From Fuerstiella marisgermanici (GTDB taxonomy: Bacteria > Planctomycetota > Planctomycetia > Planctomycetales > Planctomycetaceae), in assembly GCF_001983935.1 (NCBI RefSeq), contig NZ_CP017641.1:7428001-7492000 (forward strand): a stretch of DNA of 64,000 nucleotides, in the 5' to 3' direction. The notes beneath the pieces are model-generated. The model did not search any database and was not told the DNA's origin. It saw nothing but the letters and a program-made list of their open reading frames with translations. The translations under genes were made by a program, and so were the position numbers. Below, piece after piece: positions 44,851 through 54,971 of the stretch. How positions within the stretch are numbered: the first letter of the stretch is position 1; every line of letters begins with the position of its first letter.

Positions 44851-45389
44851 TTCGCTTCCGTTGAGCGAACCTGTGAAGCTTCCGTGGTCTTTCGCCACAG
44901 CCTCTTGGTTCTTGCTTCTTTTTTCGAGCGAATCGAAATGTAGCGCGGTAGCGCTGTCCCAAAATTCATCGGAGAGTGTGCGCCTTGTCGGGGGGGCAAC
45001 TACTTGACTTAGTGACGATCGACCAATCTCTTGCCATCTGTGAATTGTCGGGACTTTGAGCTTTAGCGAACTGCTCCGTTTTATTCACCCGATCGGCAGA
45101 GACCTGCCGCAGCCACGCGTGCACTCCGTCATCGGTGCATATTCAAACACGAGCAAGGCTTCAAGATCGCTGCTGCGTTGAAAAGTGGTGCGACAGTGTT
45201 CAGCCAGTCCCACTCGGTCGTTCAGCTGCAGGTTGTTAAGTTCGTGCGTGCCGGTCACGACTAAGGAATGCAATGAAAGCTGGAAGGCAGATTGCGTCCA
45301 AGGTCGGAGCCCAGTGCCATCGACTATTACCTCGTTTGTGATGTACGGAAGTCGCTCACTTACAGCCGGGGCAAAAGTTGGTGTCCCGT
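44851..45389. other. Region between an epimerase gene and the first gmd gene
   Basis: Holds at most the doubtful small reading listed below. A seven-base G run lies near 44990. No hairpin or promoter recognised. Confidence 0.4.
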
Positions 45390-45393
45390 TCAA
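45085..45393 (-). CDS. Doubtful small gene downstream of gmd
   Basis: A 102-residue reading whose ATG overlaps the TGA of the gmd paralogue by four bases, which is typical for a coupled gene. It has no signal, membrane segment or motif that I recognise, and composition is ordinary. It may be a real hypothetical protein or chance. Confidence 0.3.
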   Translation of the reverse strand: MNGTPTFAPAVSERLPYITNEVIVDGTGLRPWTQSAFQLSLHSLVVTGTHELNNLQLNDRVGLAEHCRTTFQRSSDLEALLVFEYAPMTECTRGCGRSLPIG

Positions 45394-46409
45394 GAGGATG
45401 CAGCTCCAGCTTTTGCTGTGGCCGAAGCGTGAATGGCCTGGCAGTCGTGGTCTACCATCAATTGGACGAGTTCCGCGAAATTGACGCTGGGTTGCCAGTT
45501 GAGTGTTGTGTGGGCCTTTTCAGGATCACCCAGCAACTGACAGGCATCCGCCGGGCGTTTGAATCGATCGTCGATGATGACATGATCCTGCCAGTTGAGA
45601 TCGACATGATCAAAGGCCGTTTGCAGGAGCTGGCGGATGGTATGCGACTTGCCCGTGGCCAGCACGAAGTCACCGGCCGTATCCTGCTGTAGCATCAACC
45701 ACATGGCCCGAACATAGTCTTTGGCATAACCCCAATCGCGGGCGGCATCCAGATCGCCCAGTGACAGGTTGTTCTGCAGTCCGGCTTTGATTTTTGCCGC
45801 CGCCAGCGACACCTTGCGAGTCACGAAGTTTTCACCGCGGCGAGGGCTTTCGTGGTTGTAGCAGATGGCGTTGCAGAAAAAGAGACCGTGCGCTTCGCGG
45901 TAGATTTTTGTCATCTGGGTGGCGAACGCTTTTGCGCAACCATATGGAGAATTCGGATTGACGGGCGTTGATTCGTCCTGAGGGCTGACCGTCGGTGTGC
46001 CGAAGATTTCACGACTGCTGGCGTGTAGAAACCGGGGCGGCTGCGGCTGGTCTCGGAGAATTTCCATAATCCGCAACGTACCGATTGCGGTTGTGTCGCA
46101 CGTGCTTTCCGGGATGTCAAAGCTGAGTCCCACGTGAGACTGGCCGGCAAGGTGATAGAACTCGGTCGGCTGAACCCTGGTGACAATTCGACGAATGGTG
46201 GTCGGGTCGTCAAGGTCGGCATAGTGCAGAAACAGGCGTTTGTTGTAGACCGATTCATCTGCGTACAGATGCTTCAACCTTGAACGTTCCATGGTGCTTG
46301 AGCGGCGTACCAGCCCATGAACTTCGTACCCGTTTTCGAGCAAGAGCTCCGTCAGGTAGGAACCGTCCTGCCCGGTGATCCCCGTTATCAGCGCGGTATT
46401 GGAACTCAT
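45390..46409 (-). CDS. GDP-mannose 4,6-dehydratase paralogue, divergent
   Basis: A 339-residue GMD-family SDR. The nucleotide site is [18 protein letters not shown]. The catalytic set is Ser132 and Glu134 (HASSREIFG) with Tyr156 and Lys160 (SPYGCAK), so the expected residues remain, with Ser for Thr and an Arg between Ser and Glu. [16 protein letters not shown] is fully typical. It differs strongly from the second GMD gene next to it, so it may make a different GDP-6-deoxy sugar or form a regulatory heteromer. The ATG at 46409 is preferred because it gives the standard opening. Confidence 0.85.
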   Translation of the reverse strand: MSSNTALITGITGQDGSYLTELLLENGYEVHGLVRRSSTMERSRLKHLYADESVYNKRLFLHYADLDDPTTIRRIVTRVQPTEFYHLAGQSHVGLSFDIPESTCDTTAIGTLRIMEILRDQPQPPRFLHASSREIFGTPTVSPQDESTPVNPNSPYGCAKAFATQMTKIYREAHGLFFCNAICYNHESPRRGENFVTRKVSLAAAKIKAGLQNNLSLGDLDAARDWGYAKDYVRAMWLMLQQDTAGDFVLATGKSHTIRQLLQTAFDHVDLNWQDHVIIDDRFKRPADACQLLGDPEKAHTTLNWQPSVNFAELVQLMVDHDCQAIHASATAKAGAASS

Positions 46410-46450
46410 GTTTCGTTTCTGGACGTCGAGTTTATCAACAGTAAGCAAAC

Positions 46451-47467
46451 CTATGCCTGGCTACTTAGCACCACTGCTTCCTGGCGTGCGAGTTCCAGGT
46501 CGTTTTCGACCATCAATCGAGCCAGTTCTTCCAGCGATGTACTAGCTGTCCATCCGAGCTTTTCTGAGGCTTTGGATGGATCGCCCAGCAACAGATCGAC
46601 TTCGGCTGGCCGGAAATAGCGAGGATCGATTTCGATATAGTCTTTTGGGTCGAGTTCCAGTTGCTTGAACACGAGATCAGCAAAGTCCTGGACAGTTTGC
46701 GTTTCTCCGGTAGCCAGCACGAAATCATCGGGCTCATCGTGCTGCAGCATCCTCCACATGCCTTCGACGTAGTCTTTGGCATAGCCCCAGTCTCGTTTTG
46801 CGGCCAGGTTGCCGAGGTACAGTTTTTCCTGCAGTCCCAGTTGAATCCGCGTGGCGGCTCGTGTGATTTTGCGAGTGACAAACGTTTCGCCGCGACGTGG
46901 GCTTTCGTGATTAAACAGAATGCCGTTCACAGCGAACATATCGTAAGACTCACGATAATTCACGGTCTGGTGGAATGCGTACACCTTCGCACAGGCGTAC
47001 GGGCTTTGAGGTCGAAATGGGGTCCTTTCCGTCTGCGGCGTCTCAAGGACTTCACCAAACATTTCGCTGGACGATGCCTGATAGACCTTGGTGGCCTTGC
47101 GTTTGTTCAGTTGCCGGGCCGCTTCCAGCACGTTAAGGGCTCCGCCTCCGGTGGCCTGAAACGTATAGGCGGGCTGGTCGAAAGAAACTCGGACGTGGCT
47201 CTGCGCGCCGAGGTTGTAGATTTCGTCCGGTTCGATATCGAGCACCAAATTGGTGATACTTTGCCCGTCCGTCAGATCGCCGTAATGCAGAAACAGCCGG
47301 GCGTTGGGGTTGTGCGGATCTTTGTAAATGTGGTCGATACGTTCGGTGCCGAAAGTACTTGAACGGCGCACGATGCCGTGTACGTCGTAGCCTTTCTCCA
47401 GTAACAGTTCGGCCAGATAAGAACCGTCCTGTCCGGTGATACCGGTGATTAGTGCTACCTTCGTCAT
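46451..47467 (-). CDS. gmd: GDP-mannose 4,6-dehydratase
   Basis: A canonical GMD of 339 residues that converts GDP-mannose to GDP-4-keto-6-deoxymannose. Opening [20 protein letters not shown]; catalytic Ser133, Glu135, Tyr157 and Lys161 ([16 protein letters not shown]); [16 protein letters not shown] and [13 protein letters not shown] are hallmarks. It is followed upstream on the transcript by GDP-fucose synthase with a 39-base gap, giving a complete two-step route to GDP-L-fucose. Confidence 0.93.
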   Translation of the reverse strand: MTKVALITGITGQDGSYLAELLLEKGYDVHGIVRRSSTFGTERIDHIYKDPHNPNARLFLHYGDLTDGQSITNLVLDIEPDEIYNLGAQSHVRVSFDQPAYTFQATGGGALNVLEAARQLNKRKATKVYQASSSEMFGEVLETPQTERTPFRPQSPYACAKVYAFHQTVNYRESYDMFAVNGILFNHESPRRGETFVTRKITRAATRIQLGLQEKLYLGNLAAKRDWGYAKDYVEGMWRMLQHDEPDDFVLATGETQTVQDFADLVFKQLELDPKDYIEIDPRYFRPAEVDLLLGDPSKASEKLGWTASTSLEELARLMVENDLELARQEAVVLSSQA

Positions 47468-47506
47468 TTCCTGTTGGTCTCCGGGCAAATGCACTGCCGC
47501 CTGCAT

Positions 47507-48457
47507 TTAGACGGCACGTAATGAATCGTTCTCTAGTTCTGCACGAAAAGCTGCGTACGTACTTTTCAGACCTTCATGAAGGCCAATCTGTGGTGACCAC
47601 CCAGTGGACCTGATCCGTGAAATGTCGCAGAGCTTACGTGGTGTGCCATCAGGCTTCGTGGGGTCCGTCTCGATCCGTCCGCGAAAACCGACAGTATCCG
47701 CAACCGCTTTTGCGAGTGCGTGGATACTGACTTCTTCACCACTACCAACGTTGACGAGATCCGGGGGGTGGTCTAGTTTTAGCAAATGCAGGATCGCCGC
47801 CGCAAGGTCGTCAACATGCAGGAATTCGCGCAATGGACTACCAGTCCCCCAGATTGTGACTGACTCGTCATTGGCCTCTGACGCTTCGTGAAACCTACGG
47901 ATGAAGGCGGGCAGCACGTGCGAATTTTCCGAATGGTAATTGTCGCCCGGACCGTACAAATTTGTGGGCATGGCTGAATGGAATGTCACGCCGTACTGCC
48001 GCCGATAGAACTGGCAGAGTTTCAGACCGGCGATTTTTGCAATTGCATACGCTTCGTTGGTCGGCTCCAGTTCGGACGTGAGCAGGCTTTCTTCGCGAAT
48101 CGGCTGTGGGGCCATTCTCGGATAGATACATGTGCTGCCAAGAAACAGGAATCGGCGGACCCCATGTTCGAATGCCGCCTGCACAGCATTCGATGCCATC
48201 ACCAGATTCTCATAGATGAACTCAGCAGGATAAGAATCATTCGCATGGATACCGCCGACTCGTGCGGCAGCAAAGACGACCACTTCGGGGGATTCCTCGG
48301 CGTAGAATTGATTCACCTGCGCCTGGTTCGTGAGGTCCAGTTCTGACCGTGTGCGGAGCAGAAGGTTTGCATATCCCTGCTGCTTGAGCAATCGAACGAC
48401 TGCGGCGCCCACCATGCCGCGATGTCCAGCCACGTGGATTTTTGATTCAGCGTTCAT
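47507..48457 (-). CDS. fcl: GDP-L-fucose synthase
   Basis: Bifunctional 3,5-epimerase/4-reductase of 316 residues making GDP-L-fucose from GDP-4-keto-6-deoxymannose. Opening [20 protein letters not shown]; catalytic Ser in [15 protein letters not shown] and Tyr/Lys in [34 protein letters not shown] is typical. The ATG at 48457 was chosen because the longer reading upstream has no family likeness and includes the 21-bp repeat. Just before the ATG is a run of A preceded by a pyrimidine tract on the coding strand, with no clear Shine-Dalgarno. Confidence 0.93.
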   Translation of the reverse strand: MNAESKIHVAGHRGMVGAAVVRLLKQQGYANLLLRTRSELDLTNQAQVNQFYAEESPEVVVFAAARVGGIHANDSYPAEFIYENLVMASNAVQAAFEHGVRRFLFLGSTCIYPRMAPQPIREESLLTSELEPTNEAYAIAKIAGLKLCQFYRRQYGVTFHSAMPTNLYGPGDNYHSENSHVLPAFIRRFHEASEANDESVTIWGTGSPLREFLHVDDLAAAILHLLKLDHPPDLVNVGSGEEVSIHALAKAVADTVGFRGRIETDPTKPDGTPRKLCDISRIRSTGWSPQIGLHEGLKSTYAAFRAELENDSLRAV

Positions 48458-48941
48458 GAGTTTTTTTTGGGGGAGGGGGCACTCACAGCGGTCCATGCGC
48501 GGACTTCGTCCCCTTGGGTGACAGGTGCAGTGCAGCACGTGCCATTCTTCAGGTGGCTTCCTGTCCAACGGCGTTGACCGGCCGCCAATTGCCGACGCCT
48601 TTAGTTTGTGGAGTTTTCGCCAATTTTGTAGTAAACGTTGCGGTAACACCAGACAGGATTGTCTCGCGACAAACCGAGGTGCCCTCCCATGGCTACGGTG
48701 CGGCATGCTTCTTCAAGCTTGAGGCCAGTCGGAAGTCAGAGGCTGGTCGTTTTTTTCGACCGTAGCCGAGGTCTTCGGCATAACGCTGGTTAACCGGCAG
48801 CGTGCCCCACAATAGTACGGCGTCATGTCGTGAGCATGGGCGGGATCAAGACGACCAACAGGATTTTGTGCCGTTCACCCGCCCTGCCCTCTGCCTGGCA
48901 GAGGGCGATTGCTCACGCTTTTGCATCCATTGCCAACGCGA
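48458..48941. other. 484-base intergenic region with 21-bp repeat
   Basis: No gene recognised. It contains the second copy of the 21-bp repeat (48503-48523) and a homopurine/homopyrimidine tract at about 48460-48480. Unlike most junctions in the locus it is long, so a promoter for the downstream fucose genes may lie here. Confidence 0.5.
48503..48523. repeat. 21-bp exact repeat, copy 2
   Basis: Same sequence and orientation as 41837-41857. The similarity continues weakly on one side (short CAG-containing stretch), suggesting remnants of a longer common element. Confidence 0.6.
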
Positions 48942-51266
48942 CTATGTGGACACTTCCTCGGCCTCAGCTGCAGCTTCCTCTTCGGGGTCGGCTTCTGCAA
49001 AGTAACCTTCGTTCTGTTTGTCGCCATAGCCGTAGTTGTAGCTGTAATCTTTGTATCGATATCGATAGTCCGAATAGCTGTAGTTGCCGTAACCGTAGGC
49101 ATCGGTTTCTTCAACGCCGTTAATCACGATTCCCGACATGCTGGCTCCGACATCGCGAAGCTGCTCCAAAGCTCGTCGCCCGAACTCGCGAGTATGGCGA
49201 CTTAGTCGCACACACAGAACCACTCCGTCGACTCGTGGAGCCACGCTGCATGGATCCGTCACGACCAACACCGGCGGCGTATCCACAATGACGTAGTCGA
49301 ATTTTTCACGCAGCACAGAAAGCAGATGTTCGTATTCCGGCCGAGATAGTAGTTCCGATGGGTTCTTGGGACGCGATCCGCAAGGCATGACATAGAAGCC
49401 TTCCAGTTCGGTTTCTTTAATTGCGTCGCTGATTTCTGCTTTGCCACGCAGAACGTCCACCACACCCTTCTTGTTATCGACGCCGGTCAGTTTATGTACT
49501 TTCGGACGTCGGAAGTCACTCTCCATAATCAACGTCTTTTTGCCCGATTGAGCCAGTGAGACGGCGAAGTTCATCGCCAACGTCGACTTTCCATCACCCG
49601 CCGCCGGACTGGTCACCTGGATCACACGATGAGCGTTTCCGAGTGCACTAAAGCAAACGGCAGTACGTACAGACCTGTAGGCTTCGGAAGGTCTCGAACG
49701 AGGCAGGTGCAGGCAAATTAGCGAGCGATCCATGACGGTATCCTTTGGGATCTTTCGCAGCTTTTGTTCCTGCATGTAAGGAACGTGCCCGAGGATCGGA
49801 ATACCGAATTCGCGAACGATCTCTTCCGGCTTGCGGAAACTGCGGTCGGCCACTTCAACGATATAGCCGAGCAATAGTCCGGCGAAGGCACCCAAAAAGG
49901 CCCCCATCCCAAGGAACTGCGGCATTTTGGGATAGACCAACTCGCCGTGCGAAGCTTCGGTAAGGATTGAAGCTGAAACCCCGCCCATGTTTGTGGGGAG
50001 TTCAGTGTCCCGCATTTGCTGTTGGACGTCCTCAAACAATGATGTTTCTCGATCAATGCGACGAACAAAAGTTGCTCGTTGCAACTCATAGTCTCGCAGC
50101 GCTTTGGCTGCTCGTTCCTCTTGAGCTGCAAGTGATTGAAGCTGCTCAAGAGTCGTTCTAAGCACCTCGATTTCCTGAGCGAGTGAATTCATATAGATGG
50201 CCAAGAAGTCAGGCCGCTCGGGCGCAGGTTCAGGAGTCTTGGCCCCCGTCGCCTGACGTTCGGCGGTGTCTATCCCCGCCAATTTCTCAAAATGAGCTCG
50301 GGTTAGCTCAATTCGCTTTCTTAATGCGACCAACTTAGGGTGACCTGAACCCACTTCCTCGGCGAGGATCGCTTCTTCCATCAACAGTGGAAATAGTGCC
50401 TGAAACATCGTCTTGGCACTAGAAACGACATTCTCTATTTTTTCTGGCGTGTCTACTTCTGCCCCTTCAGAATATTTGCCAACCAAAAGCAAAAGTGCGT
50501 CTCGCTGGCCCCCTTTTCTCAATGCCTCGTTCAACGCTACTAACTCAGCTTTCAGTTCTGTTTCCCTGATCACCAATTCCGAAGACTTATTCTGAATCCC
50601 AGCGAGTCGCTGCCGATGCGGATTCTCGCCATCGCTTCCCAATGGTGAACTCTTGTCGAACTCCGCGTACTCATTTTCAAGCTTGTTCAGCCTTTCGCCA
50701 AGCTCGTCTTTCGCCTGGCTGAATAGCTGCTGAAGCTTTGTGACGGCATCTTCATAGCTTTCCTGCTGATGCAGGATGTATTCATGCGAGACGGCGTTTG
50801 CTATTCGTTCTGTGTCCGTTGGGTTTGCGCCTTCGCATTTCAATAACAGAATATTTGACGCAGCAGCTTCAGTCTGTGCAGTAACCACTAAGGCGATTCG
50901 CTTTAGGGCCTCTTCCTTTGGTAGGCCCCTGAGGGTGGGAAGTTCGCTTAGGTTGTGGTTGTCATAGCAGGGGTCAAGCAATTTGCGACTGGTGACCACG
51001 AACTGGGCGTCCGAGAGGTTTCGCTCTGCCAAACGGCTTTCGACCATAGGGTCAGTGCTGTGGTGGATCACCTGAAGCAAAGCGGTTGAGCTGTACAGGG
51101 GCGTTTGTCGCTGGAAAAAGAGGTATCCAAGCCCTGCGCCGATCAGCGCTAAGACAATAATGAAGGCCTTGCGACGGCTTAGGAAGCCCCACATGTCGAG
51201 GCCTTGATCCTCATCTGTAGCACTGTCAAACGAGGCCCAAGGGGCATCCTGCGGTTGAGTTTGCAC
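48942..51266 (-). CDS. Wzc-like polysaccharide co-polymerase with bacterial tyrosine kinase domain
   Basis: An inner-membrane protein of 774 residues that should set chain length and drive export. A first helix lies at about 34-51, a long periplasmic coiled-coil region follows, and the second helix is at about 452-470. The cytosolic kinase has Walker A SPAAGDGKST (553-562) and Walker B VIVDTPP (659-665). The Walker A' segment reads MESDFRRP, with Glu in place of the first Asp of the usual DAD pattern. The C-terminus has a dense tyrosine cluster (about 723-755), the autophosphorylation site of the family, then an acidic Glu/Ala tail. GTG start. No Wza or Wzb partner gene was found in the window. 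Confidence 0.9.
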   Translation of the reverse strand: MQTQPQDAPWASFDSATDEDQGLDMWGFLSRRKAFIIVLALIGAGLGYLFFQRQTPLYSSTALLQVIHHSTDPMVESRLAERNLSDAQFVVTSRKLLDPCYDNHNLSELPTLRGLPKEEALKRIALVVTAQTEAAASNILLLKCEGANPTDTERIANAVSHEYILHQQESYEDAVTKLQQLFSQAKDELGERLNKLENEYAEFDKSSPLGSDGENPHRQRLAGIQNKSSELVIRETELKAELVALNEALRKGGQRDALLLLVGKYSEGAEVDTPEKIENVVSSAKTMFQALFPLLMEEAILAEEVGSGHPKLVALRKRIELTRAHFEKLAGIDTAERQATGAKTPEPAPERPDFLAIYMNSLAQEIEVLRTTLEQLQSLAAQEERAAKALRDYELQRATFVRRIDRETSLFEDVQQQMRDTELPTNMGGVSASILTEASHGELVYPKMPQFLGMGAFLGAFAGLLLGYIVEVADRSFRKPEEIVREFGIPILGHVPYMQEQKLRKIPKDTVMDRSLICLHLPRSRPSEAYRSVRTAVCFSALGNAHRVIQVTSPAAGDGKSTLAMNFAVSLAQSGKKTLIMESDFRRPKVHKLTGVDNKKGVVDVLRGKAEISDAIKETELEGFYVMPCGSRPKNPSELLSRPEYEHLLSVLREKFDYVIVDTPPVLVVTDPCSVAPRVDGVVLCVRLSRHTREFGRRALEQLRDVGASMSGIVINGVEETDAYGYGNYSYSDYRYRYKDYSYNYGYGDKQNEGYFAEADPEEEAAAEAEEVST

Positions 51267-51702
51267 GTGTTTTTACTCCGAATTTCCGTTCAAGTCGTAC
51301 TATGTGCGGCAGTCGCCGCCAAGTTAACGCAGTAGAATCTGACGATTGTGCATCAATAAGACGAATAATCCACGAAATGCTCTCGAATTAACTAAAACTA
51401 GCTCCAGTCGCGGTCAGAACTCTAAGCTGGAGAACCTGGGGTGATTTGTTGAGAACCCGCAACAAATTGACAATCCGCGTTGTGAAAACGCAACATGGCT
51501 GTTCAGCAGCGTTATCAATTTGAGTGATGTTGCGGTTCGGCACCTCATTAGTGCGAACATTGATGCCGAGTCACAACGGCAACGCTAAGAATCGAAAAAG
51601 CGTAGCCCGCTCGGCGATAAAATAGCGAAGCTGTTGACGGCGATGCTGGGCACGTGCTCGCCGTGGGGTTCTCGTGCCACAATACCCAGAGGGCGCGAGT
51701 TT
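51267..51702. other. 436-base intergenic region, probable promoter region of the wzc gene
   Basis: No gene seen. A TTGACA occurs on the plus strand near 51467 but lacks a matching -10 box and faces away from the genes. The minus-strand promoter is expected here but not recognised. Confidence 0.45.
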
Positions 51703-53031
51703 CTATGCCTTCACTATTCTCGCTCGCCCTTTTGCGATCCCTGACATTGCGTTGCGTGTGTCCACGATCAGATGAGCGTGCTCGGCCACCAGATCGTAGG
51801 CGACGTCATCATGATCTGTCGCAATCAAGACAGCGTCCAGGCTACTTAGAAAGTCACCCGTAAGTGGACTGCTGTTCATGGAAGGCAGGTCGTGATGGCG
51901 CATTGAGGGCAGCGTGGGGACATAAGGGTCGTGGTAAGTAAGGTTAGCACCCAGTTGTAGAAGTTCTTCAATTAACACAAAGCTAGGGCTCTCGCGTGGA
52001 TCGTCGACGTTCTTCTTGTACGCGACGCCGAGGACGCAGATTGCGCTGCCTTTTATTGGCTTGCCGTCATCGTTTAGCGCTTTCATCAGCCGTTCGATGA
52101 CGTACGACGGCATGCTGTGATTTACTTCACCGGCGAGTTCGATGAATCGCGTTGACAGTCCACTCCGACGCGCCAGCCATGACAGATAAAACGGGTCAAT
52201 TGGAATACAATGGCCGCCCAATCCGGGCCCTGGATAGAACGCCTGGAATCCAAACGGCTTTGTCTTGGCCGCATCTACCACTTCCCAGACGTCGATGTCG
52301 ATCCGGTCGAACAGAACTTTCAGCTCATTCACCAGCGCGATGTTGACGGCTCGATAAACGTTTTCAAGGATTTTGGCTGCTTCGGCCACTTCGCAACTAC
52401 CGACGGGAATCACTGCAGCAACCGCATGGTCGTACAACTGCCCGGCCAGGCGACTACATTCGCCCGTGATGCCGCCCACAATTTTGGGTATTCCCTTGGC
52501 CGAATAGTCTGCATTCCCCGGGTCTTCACGCTCAGGGCTGTAGGCCAGATGAAAATCGGAGCCTACTTTCAGGCCTGATTTTTCAAGGATCGGAAGGACG
52601 ATGTCGCGAGTCGTCGTGGGGTAAGTTGTGCTTTCCAGGACGACTAACTGACCGCACCGCAACGTCTTTGACACAGCTTCGGTGGTCGCTTCGACGAACC
52701 GCAGGTCCGGGTCGCGCGAAGCTGTCAGTGGTGTTGGGACGCAAATTAGAATGGCGTCGGCTTCTGCCAGGCGTTCCATGTCGCTCGTGGCTTCGAAACG
52801 GCCCGAATCCTGCCATGCCTTAATTTGGCTGTCAGGAATGTGCCGAATATAGCTCTTTCCGGCAGCCAGTGAATCGATCTTTGGTTGATCAACATCAAAG
52901 CCGATGCACCGAAAGCCAACTTCCAGGAATGCATCCAGCAAGGGCAAGCCGACGTAGCCCAATCCGATAACGCCGACGACAGCCTGCTTATTTGCAACCC
53001 GCTCGTTCAATTGGTTTGGCACGTTACTCAT
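51703..53031 (-). CDS. UDP-N-acetyl-D-glucosamine 6-dehydrogenase, WbpA/TviB-like
   Basis: A UDP-sugar dehydrogenase of 442 residues making UDP-GlcNAcA (or the galacto form) with two NAD. The NAD site is GVIGLGYVGLPLL; other hallmarks are CVPTPLTASRDPDL, LESTTYPTTT and SPEREDPGN. The catalytic Cys275 is in GGHCIPIDP, and the C-terminal domain has LGVAYKKNVDDPRESPS. The pattern agrees with the WbpA/TviB group more than with UDP-glucose dehydrogenases. It is the first gene of the polysaccharide locus on the minus strand. Confidence 0.89.
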   Translation of the reverse strand: MSNVPNQLNERVANKQAVVGVIGLGYVGLPLLDAFLEVGFRCIGFDVDQPKIDSLAAGKSYIRHIPDSQIKAWQDSGRFEATSDMERLAEADAILICVPTPLTASRDPDLRFVEATTEAVSKTLRCGQLVVLESTTYPTTTRDIVLPILEKSGLKVGSDFHLAYSPEREDPGNADYSAKGIPKIVGGITGECSRLAGQLYDHAVAAVIPVGSCEVAEAAKILENVYRAVNIALVNELKVLFDRIDIDVWEVVDAAKTKPFGFQAFYPGPGLGGHCIPIDPFYLSWLARRSGLSTRFIELAGEVNHSMPSYVIERLMKALNDDGKPIKGSAICVLGVAYKKNVDDPRESPSFVLIEELLQLGANLTYHDPYVPTLPSMRHHDLPSMNSSPLTGDFLSSLDAVLIATDHDDVAYDLVAEHAHLIVDTRNAMSGIAKGRARIVKA

Positions 53032-53196
53032 TCAGGTCACTTCTTTCGTTCTGTTCTTGTCAACGGTCAGCCACAACGCCGCACACTATATGCTGAGTAG
53101 CGAGCCTGTGCCCGGGGTCCAGGCAACGATTCCGTAAAACCTGGCGATGTGAGCACGGGCTTGTGAGGATCGCTGCGGCTGTGCAGGGCCGACGCC

Positions 53197-54339
53197 TTAA
53201 CGCAACTGAGTGCGAAGCGCCCTCACAGCTTGTTCCGCTGCGTCGCCTGCAGTATCGAGGGCCGTGATATGGCCCATTTTTCGATTGGGCCGACGGTCTG
53301 GTTTGCCGTAAAGGTGGAGGTGGCACTCTTTGGCACTGAAGCCTTCTGGATTCCAGGACATCCACGCTTCGGGCAGATGCTGCCCCAGTAGATTCGCCAT
53401 CGCTGCTGCCGGGAATCGTGGCACTAGATCAGTCGCCGGAAGCCCACAAGCTGCCCGCAATTGCAACTCAAATTGACTACAGTTGTGAGCTTCAATTGTT
53501 AGGTGACCGCTGTTGTGAGGTCGCGGCGCAATCTCATTGACAACAAGATCGCCACCGCTTGTCAGAAACAGTTCGATGCAAAGCACGCCTACGACGTCGA
53601 AGTGTTCCAAAACGGCGCGGGCCATTTCTTCGGCTCGAGCTCCAATTTTGGGGGTGACTTTTGGAGAACCAAGTATCGACACGTCCAATATATGGTTCTC
53701 ATGATGGTTGAGGAGCGGGGCGAACGCTCGCACTGTGCCGTCGTCGAAGCGTCCGGCCACAACCGACAATTCAAATTCGAAGTCTACTCGTTGCTCCACG
53801 ATCGCTTCCGGCAGCCCGGTGTCTGGCCACAGCTTTTTGAGGTCCGTATCCGGGCCGATCGACCATTGGCCTTTGCCGTCGTAACCGTCGGTGTTCGCTT
53901 TCAGGATTACGTTCCCGCCGAAGTCGCGGCGGGCGTCAGCCAGTTCAGTTGCGGAATGCACCATGCGAAAACCGGCTGTCGGCAGCCCGATGCCCGTTAA
54001 AGCGGTCTTTTCGGCGAATCGATTCTGAGCGGCATTCAGCAATGCAGCCCCGGGGCGTAGAGGCACCAGGTCTGCGATGAAAGCGGCGGCCTTCGATGGA
54101 ATGTTCTCAAATTCGTAGGTGACCACATCAGATGCAGCCGCAAATTCCCGCAGTGAATCTTCGTCGTCGTAGTTGCCAGGCCAGATTTGGTCGCATACCT
54201 GTCCGGCAGGACAGCTGCGGTCGCCGCCAAAAACGGCCACGCGATATCCCATGCGGCGAGCGACCAGAGCCAGCATGCGGCCCAACTGCCCTGCCCCGAG
54301 GATTCCAATCGTGCCGCCAGGGCAAATGACGCCTGTCAT
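53197..54339 (-). CDS. purK: N5-carboxyaminoimidazole ribonucleotide synthase
   Basis: ATP-grasp enzyme of purine synthesis, 380 residues, that carboxylates AIR to N5-CAIR. It shows [40 protein letters not shown] and [14 protein letters not shown], all diagnostic. Its ATG overlaps the TGA of purE by four bases, so the two enzymes are translated from one message, as is usual. These housekeeping genes mark the end of the polysaccharide locus. Confidence 0.95.
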   Translation of the reverse strand: MTGVICPGGTIGILGAGQLGRMLALVARRMGYRVAVFGGDRSCPAGQVCDQIWPGNYDDEDSLREFAAASDVVTYEFENIPSKAAAFIADLVPLRPGAALLNAAQNRFAEKTALTGIGLPTAGFRMVHSATELADARRDFGGNVILKANTDGYDGKGQWSIGPDTDLKKLWPDTGLPEAIVEQRVDFEFELSVVAGRFDDGTVRAFAPLLNHHENHILDVSILGSPKVTPKIGARAEEMARAVLEHFDVVGVLCIELFLTSGGDLVVNEIAPRPHNSGHLTIEAHNCSQFELQLRAACGLPATDLVPRFPAAAMANLLGQHLPEAWMSWNPEGFSAKECHLHLYGKPDRRPNRKMGHITALDTAGDAAEQAVRALRTQLR

Positions 54340-54875
54340 AGCCAGGAATCCTTCAGCACGGTTTCCGTCTGTTTGTCTTGAAAGGCCTCAAGCTGCGTTC
54401 TTAGCTCACCGTTATCGTTGGCCAAAATTCGGACGGCCAGCAGAGCGGCATTCTTGGCACCGGCGGCACCAATGGCCAATGTTCCGACGGGCACGCCTGC
54501 GGGCATCTGCACAATCGAAAGTAGCGAATCCACGCCATTTAACACGCGGCTTTTGACCGGAACGCCCAGCACGGGCAACGTCGTCAGCGACGCCACCATG
54601 CCTGGCAAATGAGCGGCCCCGCCGGCCGCTGCGATGATCACCTTGAGGCCTCGTTCTGCAGCCGTTGACGCGTATTCCACCATCCAGTTGGGAGTTCGGT
54701 GTGCCGATACGACGCGGCATTCGTGAGCGACCCCGAATTCCTTCAGCAGCTCAACGGCTCCTTCCATTGTCTCCCAGTCCGACCGGCTGCCCATGATCAC
54801 ACCGACGACGGGGGGCGGACCTGATTCTGTGGCCGTCGATGGACCGTCTGCGGCTGTCATGTTCGTACTCTGCAT
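54336..54875 (-). CDS. purE: N5-CAIR mutase
   Basis: Purine synthesis enzyme of about 179 residues that turns N5-CAIR into CAIR. Hallmarks are [36 protein letters not shown] and [22 protein letters not shown]. Two ATG codons (54875 and 54860) give equally plausible starts; the longer is listed. A short Ala/Thr/Ser-rich N-terminal extension precedes the domain. The preceding gene is unrelated (an MFS transporter). Confidence 0.94.
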   Translation of the reverse strand: MQSTNMTAADGPSTATESGPPPVVGVIMGSRSDWETMEGAVELLKEFGVAHECRVVSAHRTPNWMVEYASTAAERGLKVIIAAAGGAAHLPGMVASLTTLPVLGVPVKSRVLNGVDSLLSIVQMPAGVPVGTLAIGAAGAKNAALLAVRILANDNGELRTQLEAFQDKQTETVLKDSWL

Positions 54876-54971
54876 TCTGCGAGAAATCCGGATGAGCGAC
54901 CATCGTAGAAACGGCGGTTGGAATCTCAAGCGGAACGGCCATTTATCCCGCAATGAGACGCCTTCACGCAT

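Noticed and set aside
51467-51495. TTGACA-like box on the plus strand
   Set aside because: No matching -10 box at the right distance, and no gene follows on that strand.
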